Part shown: piece after piece, positions 24,511 through 36,700 of the stretch
Layout: each line of letters opens with the position of its first letter
Numbering within the stretch: the stretch's first letter is position 1
Source: Anastatus disparis
Taxonomy: Eukaryota > Arthropoda > Insecta > Hymenoptera > Eupelmidae
NCBI GenBank assembly: GCA_017163975.1
Contig: JAFFSR010000136.1
Span: 14,009,501 to 14,073,500, forward strand
DNA: 64,000 nt
Reading direction: 5' to 3'
Translations under genes and position numbers: made by a program
Notes under the pieces: generated by a model
What the model was told of the DNA's origin: nothing
Seen by the model: the letters and a program-made list of their open reading frames with translations, nothing else
Database searches by the model: none

Positions 24511-26870
24511 AATGCGCTAAAGTTTGCTGTTCCTAAAGCGTAAATGTGATGAGTTTCCATGGAAAAACCACAAACTGGAAACTCTTAAGGAGGCAGTCAA
24601 AAGACTGTTAAAAAAGGTCAAAAAATCCAAAGCGGAGTTACCTTGGCAGAAGTAAAGGAACAAGCAAAAAGAAAACAGAAGGGAGGTCAGAAGGGCCCAC
24701 ACGGAAGGATGAAAGAAGTTCTGTTCGGAAGTGGAGCAAGGTCCGGAGGCATCTCGACTGGACAAACTATTTGCACGGAATCCGGAGGCATGGTTGGGTG
24801 CCATTAGGCTTCCAGTGGGTGGTTACTCAGTGACGGAGACATTGGGCTGCCTGATGAGGACGCACTTTTCAAGTTTTATTAACCTGGAGGGTGGGGAGAG
24901 TGATCAACCCGATAACCCTTCAAAGGCGAATTGGAGTCCTGGTCGCGGTGGACCCACTGGTAAGTCAGCTAGGGTGAAGCTTGCGGCTAGGATTGTCTCC
25001 CTAGACCGTGTCAGGTGATCCTGGTTCTCATTTAAGTCGTCTAAGTCTTCCGGGGTGGAGGGGGTGTACCCAGTCCTGCTTCAGCAGGGCACGGGGGTTA
25101 TCCTCGGTCCATTTGTGAGACTGGCGAGAGCCTGTTTGTGGCTGGGCTACACACCCGAAAACTGGAGGAATTCAAGAGTAGTGTTCATCCCAAAACCAGG
25201 AAGAAGCAGCTACTCCACGGCAAAGGACTTCAGACCGACTTGTCTGATGTCCTTTATGCTCAAGTCGATTGAGAGGCTCATCGACAGATACATCAAGGAA
25301 ATGGTTCTTACGCAGAATCCGCTATCACCAAAACAACACGCCTACACAGAAGGCAAATCTACCGAAACGGCACTGCACAAAGCAGTGTCATTAATCGAGG
25401 AAGAAATAGAAGCAGGAGGATTTGCCATAGGAGCCCTCCTGGATGTAGAGGGGGCTTTCAACAATACCCTAACAGAGGCTATTTGCAAAGCTGCCGAGAA
25501 CAAAGGAGTGCCGGCCATAATCACGGACTGGATCTGTGATATGCTGAGTCACCGATTATTGGAAGTGACTAGGGGTGACACCACGGTCAAAGGTACAGTC
25601 GCAAATGGCTGTCCTAAGGGTGGTGTGATCTCCCCCTTAGAATAGAACTTGGTGGCAGAAGGTGCCTTAACCTGTGTTAAAGAAACCGGATGCCATGCCA
25701 TTGGATATGCCGATGATATAATGATTGTGGTGAGAGGGCATTTTCTTGAACCGCTAGCAGATATATTACAGGTAGCACTGGACAGATTTTGGAACTAGTG
25801 CAAAACCAACAAACTGTCTATCAACCCTAGCAAAACAGAGGTGGTGATCTTCACGAGGAAGTACAAGTGGAAACTGCACAAAATCTTAAAGCTAGGAGGC
25901 CAAGTATTAACACCAAAATCCGAGGCCAAATACTTGGGGGTGATACTAAACAGTAAGCTACACTAGAAACCCCAGGTAGAAGAGCACTGCAGGAAGCTCA
26001 CCAATATGTTTTGGCTTAGCAGGAGAACTATTGGGAGGAATTGGGGGCTTAAACCCTCAATCATCCTGTGGATGTTTAGGACAACCCTCATTCCTAGACT
26101 AACTTACGCAGCAGTGGTATGGTGGAAACCCACCAGCCAAATCACGACAGCGAAGCTCCTACATAGGCTAAGGGGACTTGTCCTGAGAACCATGACAGGG
26201 GCAATGAGGACTACTCCTATAGAAGCTCTGGGATTCTTTATGGGAGTGGCACCCCTACAAATATATGTACAAGAGGCTGCTGCAAGGTCTGCATGCACTT
26301 AATATGTAGACAGATAAGGTGACTGATTGCTCTTAATATGTAGACAGGGAGAGGTGAACACACTAACCCTCCTTGTCTTAAGTAGGATGTATTATGAAAG
26401 ATGAGGTCAGATCTGATGGTGACAAAATATCACTTTGACAATAAATTCGAGGTGATTTTCCAAATCAAAGAAGACTGGCTGTCAGAAAAAGGTAATGACA
26501 GAATACCGAACTCAGGCGACATCTGGCACACGGATGGATCAAAGTCCGCAACGGGTACTGGAGCAGGCATCTACCGAAGGAGGCTTGGAAAGGGTACTAT
26601 GGTACCGCTAGGCAAGCAGGCTAAAATTTTTCAGGCAGAACTGGTGGCCATACTGATCTGTGCTCAGTTGGCACTGCAAGCGAACAACCAAGACATAGTG
26701 AACATCTGTTCGGATAGCAAAGGAGCACTCATGCCCTTAAAAAGCTACAAAACTAAGTCTAGCTTGGTAGAGGAATGTATCAACTCACTAAATATTTTAG
26801 GAGAAAGATTCAGGAAACTTAAACTTTACTGGATTCCCAGTCACGTGGGAATCAAAGGCAACATATTTCC
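24500..26870 (+). mobile_element. Degenerate non-LTR retrotransposon (RT + RNase H), 5'-truncated
   Basis: Remnant of a LINE-type element of the RNase H-bearing groups (I/R1/LOA-like; exact clade unsure). In order: a Lys/Arg-rich linker-like region (24530-24720); a reverse transcriptase with FIPKPG, a degraded DxxxAFN-type motif (LLDVEGAFNN), NGCPKGGVISP and YADD (25706-25717); a thumb region to ~26300; then an RNase H domain (WHTDGSKS, QAELVAI, ICSDSKGAL, YWIPSHVG) at 26401-26860. No endonuclease domain or ORF1 is seen. In-frame stops after SPLE (25643-25645) and at FWN*CKTN, plus frame changes near 25010 and 26300, show it is dead. It ends abruptly at ~26870 inside the last RNase H motif. 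Its higher GC content stands out from the flanks. Confidence 0.9.
25055..26302 (+). pseudogene. Reverse transcriptase domain, broken
   Basis: Polymerase portion of the element above, which would copy its own RNA at a nicked chromosomal site. The fingers/palm motifs and GYADDIM are present. At least two nonsense codons split the frame into 25055-25645, a middle stretch with the YADD motif, and 26006-26302. No longer functional. Confidence 0.88.
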
Positions 26871-26904
26871 AATTATTCGATACATAGAACGACTTAAAAT
26901 TTAA
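26401..26904 (+). pseudogene. RNase H domain of the LINE, truncated
   Basis: RNase H1-like domain that would degrade RNA in the RNA-DNA hybrid. Visible motifs: HTDGSK (first Asp), FQAELVAIL (Glu), CSDSKGA (second Asp) and the WIPSHVGIKGN motif. The matching sequence stops after GIKGN, and the rest of the frame (FPIIRYIERLKI) is unrelated flank. Confidence 0.85.
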
Positions 26905-27706
26905 AAATTCCATATTCTGTAAAAGATAACTTTCATACAGTATATGATGGAAACATGAGAAGACTCGAACACCCAGTCGAAGAAAAATACATGAATCTTT
27001 TATGACATTCATATTATAGGGAAAGAAATTATAGAGATTTAATGTTTTATAAAGCAAGAAGTTTTGGCGATCATGAAAAAATTCAACGGACGAGAAATAT
27101 AGAAACATTTTTGTATGAAAAGCTTAAAGAGATGCAAGCGTAGTTTAATTATATGTGTTATAAAGACTTTTGATTACAGTTTGTAATTTTAGATAAATTT
27201 TCAAATTTCATTTAGGTGTGCAAAATGGTTAAAAAATTAGGTTTAATGTAGAGCTTTATTAGACTTTATATAAAGAAACTGCTTGTTTACTCATCTTTAT
27301 AAAAAAATATTTATAATAAACTTATTTTATTTCAAGCTGCTGTGTTGAAAACTATTTTGTATTTTAATCTTGTGCGCGTTTCTTGCGCGCCAGGGGAGAG
27401 GGATCAGTGGTCATGCCTTTTTTTCCGGTAAGTCAGTATTTTACGCAACACAATTAGAGACACCACGTATCTCTTGGCTCACTAGGAGAGTGCATTGCAT
27501 TTGGGTCTTTTATTTTCTTCTAACTTTGGGATCTTTTTTCTTACATAAAATCATGAAAAAAGCTGCGTCCATTCGGTCCAACGCTCGATTTTTTCCGAGT
27601 TATGAGCAGTTTTGTCTGTTTTCTTGAAGAATTTGCATATGCTTTATAATTTTACAATTTTCGAACTACTCATTCTATGAGGTTTTTACTGATTGCATGT
27701 TAATCT
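26880..27706. other. Spacer with possible decayed coding tail
   Basis: At about 26935-27143 (+) one frame reads protein-like (…MRRLEHPVEEKY, then YRERNYRDLMFYKARSFGDH…EKLKEMQA) with one internal stop and a terminal TAG. I do not recognise it, and it may be a relic of a host gene. 27370-27627 is open but without domain. The remainder is AT-rich. Confidence 0.3.
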
Positions 27707-30700
27707 TTAACTACAAAATTTAATTTATACCAACATGAACGCTTGATCCACTTGGGAGTCGAAGATTGGAAGTGTAGTTTTTGCGAAAATTTTTTACCTC
27801 GAGACGTAATTTAAAAAGTCACGAATCAAAAGTTTTCTTGAATATCCAAGATTGGAAATGTACCCATTGTGATAGTTCTTTTAAGACTAAACAAATTTAA
27901 AACATAACGAACGCACAGTACACTTGAAAATCCGAGATTGGGAGTGTGCAAACTGCGAGAAATCTTTTACTACTAAATTTAATTTGAAGCTACGACAACG
28001 CTTGATCCACTGAGTAGTTGGAGATTGGAAGTATAGTTTTTGTGAAAAGTTTTTTACCTCGGAACGTAATTTAAAAAGTCACAAATCGAAGTTTTACTTA
28101 AATATCCAAGATTGGAAATGTACTCATTGTGATAATTCTTTTTAGACTAAACAAAATTTAAAACATCACGAACGCACAGTACACTTGAAAATTTGAGATT
28201 AGGAGCGTGCAAGCTGTGAGAAATCTTTCACTACTAAATTTAATTTATAGCTACGTCAACGCTTGATCCACTGAGTAGTTGAAGATTGGAAGTATAGTTT
28301 TTGCGAAAAATTTTTTACCTTGGAACGTAATTTGAAAAGTCGCGAATCGAAAGTTTACTTGAATATCCAAGATTGGAAATGTACTCATTGTGATAATGCT
28401 TTTAAGACTAAACGAAATTTAAAACATCTCAAACGCACAGTACCCTTGAAAATCCGAGATTGGGAGTGTGCAAGCTGCGAGAAATCTTTTACTACTACAT
28501 TTAATTCAAAGCAACATGAATGCTTAATCCATTTTGGAGTCAAAGATTAGAATTGTAGTTTTTGCGAAAAATTTTTTACCTTGAGACGTAATTTAAAAAG
28601 TCACAAATCGAGAGTTTACTTGAATACCCAAGATGGGAAATTTACCCATTGTGATAATTCTTTTTAGACTAAAAAAAATTCAAAACATCACGAACGCGCA
28701 GTACACTTGAAAATCCGAGATTGGGAGTGTGCAAGCTGCGAGAAATCTTTTACTACTAAATTAATTTATAGCAACATGAACGCTTGATTCGCTTGGGAGT
28801 CGAAGATTAGAAGTATAGTTTTTGCGAAAATTTTTTACCTCAACACGTTATTTGAATAGTCACGAATCAAAAGTTTACTTGAATATCCAAGATTGGAAAT
28901 GTACTCATTGTGATAATTCTTTTTAGACTAAACAAAATTTAAAACATCACGAACGCACAGTACACTTGAAAATCCGAGATTGGGAGTGTGCAAGCTGCAA
29001 AAAATCTTTCACTGCTAAATAAAATTTACAGCAACATGGACGCTTGATCCACTTGGAAGTCGAAGATTGAAAGTATAGTTTTTGCGAAAATTTTTTACCT
29101 TGAGACGTAATTTAAAAAGTCACGAATCAAGAGTTTACTTGAATATCCAAGATTGGAAATTTACCCATTGTGATAATTTTTTCAGACTGAAATAAATTCA
29201 AAACATCACGAACGCGCAGTACACTTAAAAATCCGGGATTGGGAGTGTGCAAGCTGCGAAAAATCTTTTACTACTACATTTAATTCAAAGCAACATGAAC
29301 GCTTGATCCATTTTGGAGTCGAAGATTAGAAGTGTAGTTGTTGCGAAAATTTTTTACCTTGAGACGTTATTTAAAAAGTCACGAATCGAGAGTTTACTTG
29401 AATATCCAAGATTGGAAATGTACTCATTGTGATAATGCTTTTAAGACTAAACGAAATTTAAAACATCACGAACGCACAGTACACTTGAAAATCCGAGATT
29501 GGGAGTGTGCAAGCTGCGAGAAATCTTTTACTACTAAATTTAATTTAAAGCAACATGAACGCTTGATTCACTTGGGAGTCGAAGATTAGACCTGTAGTTT
29601 TTGCGTAAATTTTTTACCGCGACACGTAATTTAAATAGTCACGAATCAAAAGTTGACTTGAATATCCAAAATTAGAAATTTACCCATTGTATTAATTCTG
29701 TTAAGAATGAACAAATTTAAAACATCACGAACGCACAGTACACTTGAAAATCCGAGATTGGGAGTGTGCAAGCTGCGAGAAATCTTTTAATACTAAATTT
29801 AATTTAAAGCCATATTAACGCTTGATCCACTGAGAAGTTAGAGATTGGAAGTATAGTTTTCGCGAAAAATTTTTTACTTCGGAACGTAATTTAGAAAGTC
29901 ACAAATCGAAAGTTTACTTGAATATCAGAGATTGGAAATTTACCCATTGTAATAATTCCTTTTAAACTAAAAAAAATTCAAAACATCACGAACGCGCAGT
30001 ACACTTGAAAATCCGATATTGGGAGTGTGCAAGCTGCAAGAAATCTCTTACTACTACATTTAATTTAAAGCTACATCAACGCTTGATCTACTGAGGAGTT
30101 GGAGATCGGAAGTATAGTTTTTGCGAAAAATTTTTTACCTCGGAACGTAATTTGAAAAGTCACGAATAGAAAGTTTACTTGAATATCCAAGATTGAAAAT
30201 CTACTCATTGTGATAATTCTTTTAAGACTAAACAAAATTTAAAACATCATAAACGCACAGTACACTTGAAAATCCGAGATTAGGAGTGTGCAAACTGCGA
30301 GAAATCTTTTACTACTAAATTTAATTTGAAGCTACGACAACGCTTGATCCACTGAGAAGTTGAAGATTGGAAGTATAGTTTTTGCGAAAAATTTTTTACC
30401 TCGGAACGTAATTTAAAAAGTCACAAATCGAAGTTTTACTTAAATATCCAAGATTGGAAATGTACTCATTGTGATAATTCTTTTTAGACTAAACAAAATT
30501 TAAAACATCACGAACGCACAGTACACTTGAAAATTTGAGATTAGGAGCGTGCAAGCTGTGAGAAATCTTTCACTACTAAATTTAATTTATAGCTACGTCA
30601 ACGCTTGATCCACTGAGTAGTTGAAGATTGGAAGTATAGTTTTTGCGAAAAATTTTTTACCTTGGAACATAATTTGAAAAGTCGCGAATCGAAAGTTTAC

Positions 30701-33700
30701 TTGAATATCCAAGATTGGAAATGTACTCATTGTGATAATGCTTTTAAGACTAAACGAAATTTAAAACATCTCAAACGCACAGTACCCTTGAAAATCCGAG
30801 ATTGGGAGTGTGCAAGCTGCGAGAAATCTTTTACTACTACATTTAATTCAAAGCAACATAAATGCTTAATCCATTTTGGAGTCAAAGATTAGAATTGTAG
30901 TTTTGTAAAAATTTTTTACCTTGAGACGTAATTTAAAAAGTCACAAATCGAGAGTTTACTTGAATACCCAAGATTGGAAATTTACCCATTGTGATAATTC
31001 TTTTTAGACTAAAAAAAATTCAAAACATCACGAACGCGCAGTACACTTGAAAATCCGAGATTGGGAGTGTGCAAGCTGCGAAAAATCTTTTACTACTAAA
31101 TTTAATTTATAGCAACATGAACGCTTGATTCGCTTGGGAGTCGAAGATTAGAAGTATAGTTTTTGCGAAAATTTTTTACCTCAACACGTTATTTGAATAG
31201 TCACGAATCAAAAGTTTACTTGAATATCCAAGATTGGAAATGTACTCATATGATAATTCTTTTTAGACTAAACAAAATTTAAAACATCACGAACGCACAG
31301 TACACTTGAAAATCCAAGATTGGGAGTGTGCAAGCTGCGAAAAATCTTTCACTGCTAAATAAAATTTACAGCAACATGGACGCTTGATCCACTTGGAAGT
31401 CGAAGATTAGAAGTATAGTTTTTGCGAAAAATCTTTTACCTCAAAACGTAATTTAAATAGTCACGAATAGAAAGTTTACTTGAATATCCAAGATTGGAAA
31501 TCTACTCATTGTGATAATTGTTTTTAGACTAAACAAAATTTAAAATATCACGAACGCACAGTTCACTTGAAAATCCGAGATTAATAGTGTGCAAGCTGCG
31601 AGAAATCTTTTACTACTACATTTAATTTAAAGCAACACGAAGGCTCGATCCACTTGGAAGTCGAAGATTGGAAGTATAGTTTTTGCGAAAATTTTTTACC
31701 TTGAGACGTAATTTAAAAAGTCACGAATCGAGAGTTTACTTGAATATCCAAGATTGGAAATTTACGCATTGTGATAATTTTTTTCAGACTGAAATAAATT
31801 CAAAACATCACAAACGCGCAGTACACTTAAAAATCGAAGATTGGGTGTGTGCAAGCTGCGAAAAATCTTTTACTACTACATTTAATTCAAAGCAACATGA
31901 ACGCTTGATCCATTTTGGAGTCGAAGATTAGAAGTGTAGTTTTTGCGTAAAATTTCTTACCTTTAGAAGTAATTTGAAAAGTCACGAATTGAGAGTTTAC
32001 TTAAATATCCAAGATTGGAAATGTACTCATTGTGATAATGCTTTTAAGACTAAACGAAATTTAAAACATGACAAACGCACAGTTCACTTGAAAATCCGAG
32101 ATTGGGAGTGTGCAAGCTGCGAAAAATCTTTTACTACTACATTTAATTCAAAGCAACATGAACGCTTGATCCATTTTGGAGTCGATGATTAGAAGTGTAG
32201 TTTTTGCGTAAAATTTTTCACCTTTAGAAGTAATTTGAAAAGTCACGAATTGAGAGTTTACTTGAATATCCAAGATTGGAAATGTACTCATTGTGATAAT
32301 GCTTTTAAGACTAAACGAAATTTAAAACATCACAAACGCACAGTACACTTCAAAATCCGAGATTGGGAGTGTGCAAGCTGCGAAAAATCTTTTACTACTA
32401 CATTTAATTCAAAGCAACATGAACGCTTGATCCATTTTGGAGTCAAAGATTAGAAGTGTCGTTTTTGCGTAAAATTTTTTACCTTGAGACGTAATTTAAA
32501 AAGTCACGAATCGAGAGTTTACTTGAATATCCAAGATTGGAAATTTACCCATTGTGATAATTCTTTTTGGACTAAAAAAAATTCAAAACATCACGAACGC
32601 GCAGTACACTTGAAAATCCGAGATTGGCAGTGTGCAAGCTGCGAGAAATCTTTTACTACTACATTTAATTCAAAGCAACATGAACGCTTGATCCATTTGG
32701 GAGTGGAAGATTAGAAGTGTAGTTTTTGCGTAATTTTTTTACCTTTAGAAGTAATTTGAAAAGTCACGAATTGAGAGTTTACTTGAATATCCAAGATTGG
32801 AAATCTAGTCATTGTGATAATTGTTTTTAGACTAAACCAAATTTAAAACATCACGAACGCACAGTTCACTTGAAAATCCGAGATTAAGAGTGTGCAAGCT
32901 GCGAGAAATCTTTCACTACTAAATTAAATTTGAAACTACATCCACGCTTGATCCACTGAGGAGTTGGGGATTGGAAGTATAGTTTTTGCGAAAAATTTTT
33001 TACCTCAAAACGTAATTTAAATAGTCACGAATTGAGAGTTTACTTGAATATCCAAGATTGGAAATGTACTCATTGTGATGATGCTTTTAAAACTCAACGA
33101 AATTTAAAACGTCACAAACGCACAATACACTTGAAAATCCGAGATTGGGAGTGTGCAAGCTGCGAGAAATCTTTTACTACTAAATTTAATTTAAAGCCAC
33201 ATTAACGCTTGATCCACTGAAAGTTGGAGATTGAAAGTATAGTTTTTGCGAAAAATTTTTTACCTCTGAACGTAATTTAAAAAGTCACAAATCGAAAGTT
33301 TACTTGAATATCCAAGATTGGAAATTTACCTATTGTAATAATTCATTTTAGACTTAAAAAAATTCAAAACATCACGAACGCGCAGTACACTTGAAAATCC
33401 GAGATTGGCAGTGTGCAAGCTGCGAGAAATCTTTTACTACTAAATTTAATTTGAAACTACATCCACGCTTGATCCACTGAGGAGTTGGAGATTGGAAGTA
33501 TAGTTTTTGCGAAAAATTTTTTACCTCAAAACGTAATTTAAATAGTCACGAATAGAAAGTTTACTCGAATATCCAAGATTGGAAATCTACTCATTGTGAT
33601 AATTGTTTTTAGACTAAACAAAATTTAAAACATCACGAACGCACAGTTCACTTGAAAATCCGAGATTAAGAGTGTGCCAGCTGCGAGAAATCTTTTACTA

Positions 33701-36700
33701 CTAAATTTAATTCAAAGCTATATCTACGCTTGATCCACTGAGGAGTTGGAGATTGGAAGTATAGTTTATGCGAAAAATTTTTTACCTCAAAACGTAATTT
33801 AAATAGTCACGAATCGAAAGTTTACTTGAATATCCAAGATTGGAAATCTACTCATTGTGATAATTATTTTTAGACTAAACAAAATTTAAGACATCACGAA
33901 CGCACAGTTCACTTGAAAATCCGAGATTAAGAGTGTGCAAATCTTTTACTACTACATTTAATTTAAAGCAACACGAACGCTTGATTCATTTGGGAGTCGA
34001 AGATTAGAAGTGTAGTTTTTGCCAAAAATTTTTTACCTTCAAACGTAATTTGTAAAGTCACGAATCGAGAGTTTACTTGAATACCCTAGATTGGAAATTT
34101 ACCCATTGTGATAATTTTTTTCAGACTGAAAAAATTCAAAACATCACGAACGCGCAGTAAACTTAAAATCCGATATTGGGAGTGTGCAAGCTGCAAGAAA
34201 TCTCTTACTACTACATTTAATTTAAAGCTACATCAACGCTTGATCTACTGAGGAGTTGGAGATCGGAAGTATAGTTTTTGCGAAAAATTTTTTACCTCGG
34301 AACGTAATTTGAAAAGTCACGAATAGAAAGTTTACTTGAATATCCAAGATTGAAAATCTACTCATTGTGATAATTCTTTTAAGACTAAACAAAATTTAAA
34401 ACATCATAAACGCACAGTACACTTGAAAATCCGAGATTAGGAGTGTGCAAACAGCGAGAAATCTTTTACTACTAAATTTAATTTGAAGCTACGACAACGC
34501 TTGATCCACTGAGTAGTTGGAGATTGGAAGTATAGTTTTTGTGAAAAGTTTTTTACTTCGGAACGTAATTTAAAAAGTCACAAATCGAAGTTTTACTTAA
34601 ATATCCAAGATTGGAAATGTACTCATTGTGATCATTCTTTTTAGACTAAACAAAATTTAAAACATCACGAACGCACAGTACACTTGAAAATTTGAGATTA
34701 GGAGCGTGCAAGCTGTGAGAAATCTTTCACTACTAAATTTAATTTATAGCTACGTCAACGCTTGATCCACTGAGTAGTTGAAGATTGGAAGTATAGTTTT
34801 TGCGAAAAATTTTTTACCTTGGAACGTAATTTGAAAAGTCGCGAATCGAAAGTTTACTTGAATATCCAAGATTGGAAATGTACTCATTGTGATAATGCTT
34901 TTAAGACTAAACGAAATTTAAAACATCTCAAACGCACAGTACCCTTGAAAATCCGAGATTGGGAGTGTGCAAGCTGCGAGAAATCTTTTACTACTACATT
35001 TAATTCAAAGCAACATAAATGCTTAATCCATTTTGGAGTCAAAGATTAGAATTGTAGTTTTTGCGAAAAATTTTTTACCTTGAGACGTAATTTAAAAAGT
35101 CACAAATCGAGAGTTTACTTGAATACCCAAGATTGGAAATTTACCCATTGTGATAATTCTTTTTAGACTAAAAAAAATTCAAAACATCACGAACGCGCAG
35201 TACACTTGAAAATCCGAGATTGGGAGTGTGCAAGCTGCGAAAAATCTTTTACTACTAAATTTAATTTATAGCAACATGAACGCTTGATTCGCTTGGGAGT
35301 CGAAGATTAGAAGTATAGTTTTTGCGAAAATTTTTTACCTCAACACGTTATTTGAATAGTCACGAATCAAAAGTTTACTTGAATATCCAAGATTGGAAAT
35401 GTACTCATATGATAATTCTTTTTAGACTAAACGAAATTTAAAACATCACAAACGCACAGTACACTTGAAAATCCGAGATTGGGAGTGTGCAAGCTGCGAG
35501 AAATCTTTTACTACTACATTTAATTCAAAGCAACATGAACGCTTGATCCATTTTGGAGTCGAAGATTAGAAGTGTAGTTTTTGCGTAAAATTTCTTACCT
35601 TTAGAAGTAATTTGAAAAGTCACGAATTAAGAGTTTACTTAAATATCCAAGATTGGAAATGTACTCATTGTGATAATGCTTTTAAGACTAAACGAAATTT
35701 AAAACATCACAAACGCACAGTTCACTTGAAAATCCGAGATGGGGAGTGTGCAAGCTGCGAGAAATCTTTGGCTACTACATTTAATTCAAAGCAACATGAA
35801 CGCTTGATCCATTTTGGAGTCAAAGATTAGAATTGTAGTTTTTGCGAAAATTTTTTACCTTGAGACGTTATTTAAAAAGTCACGAATCGAAAGTTTACTT
35901 GAATATCTAAGATTGGAAATGTACTCATTGTGATAATGCTTTTAAGACTAAACGAAATTTAAAACATCACAAACGCACAGTTCACTTGAAAATCCGAGAT
36001 GGGGAGTGTGCAAGCTGCGAGAAATCTTTGACTACTACATTTAATTCAAAGCAACATGAACGCTTGATCCATTTTGGAGTCAAAGATTAGAAGTGTAGTT
36101 TTTGCGTAAAATTTTTTACCTTGAGACGTAATTTAAAAAGTCACGAATCGAGAGTTTACTTGAATACCCAAGATTGGAAATTTACCCATTGTGATAATTC
36201 TTTTTAGACTAAAAAAAATTCAAAACATCACGAACGCGCAGTACACTTGAAAATCCGAGATTGGCAGTGTGCAAGCTGCGAGAAATCTTTTACTACTACA
36301 TTTAATTCAAAGCAACATGAACGCTTGATCCATTTGGGAGTGGAAGATTAGAAGTGTAGTTTTTGCGTAATTTTTTTACCTTTAGAAGTAATTTGAAAAG
36401 TCACGAATTGAGAGTTTACTTGAATATCCAAGATTGGAAATGTACTCATTGTGATAATGCTTTTAAAACTCAACGAAATTAAAAACATCACAAACGCACA
36501 ATACACTTGAAAATCCGAGATTGGGAGTGTGCAAGCTGCGAGAAATCTTTTACTACTACATTTAATTTAAAGCAACACGAAGGCTCGATCTACTTGGAAG
36601 TCGAAGATTGGAAGTATAGTTTTTGCGAAAATTTTTTACCTTGAGACGTAATTTAAAAAGTCACGAATCGAGAGTTTACTTGAATATCCAAGATTGGAAA

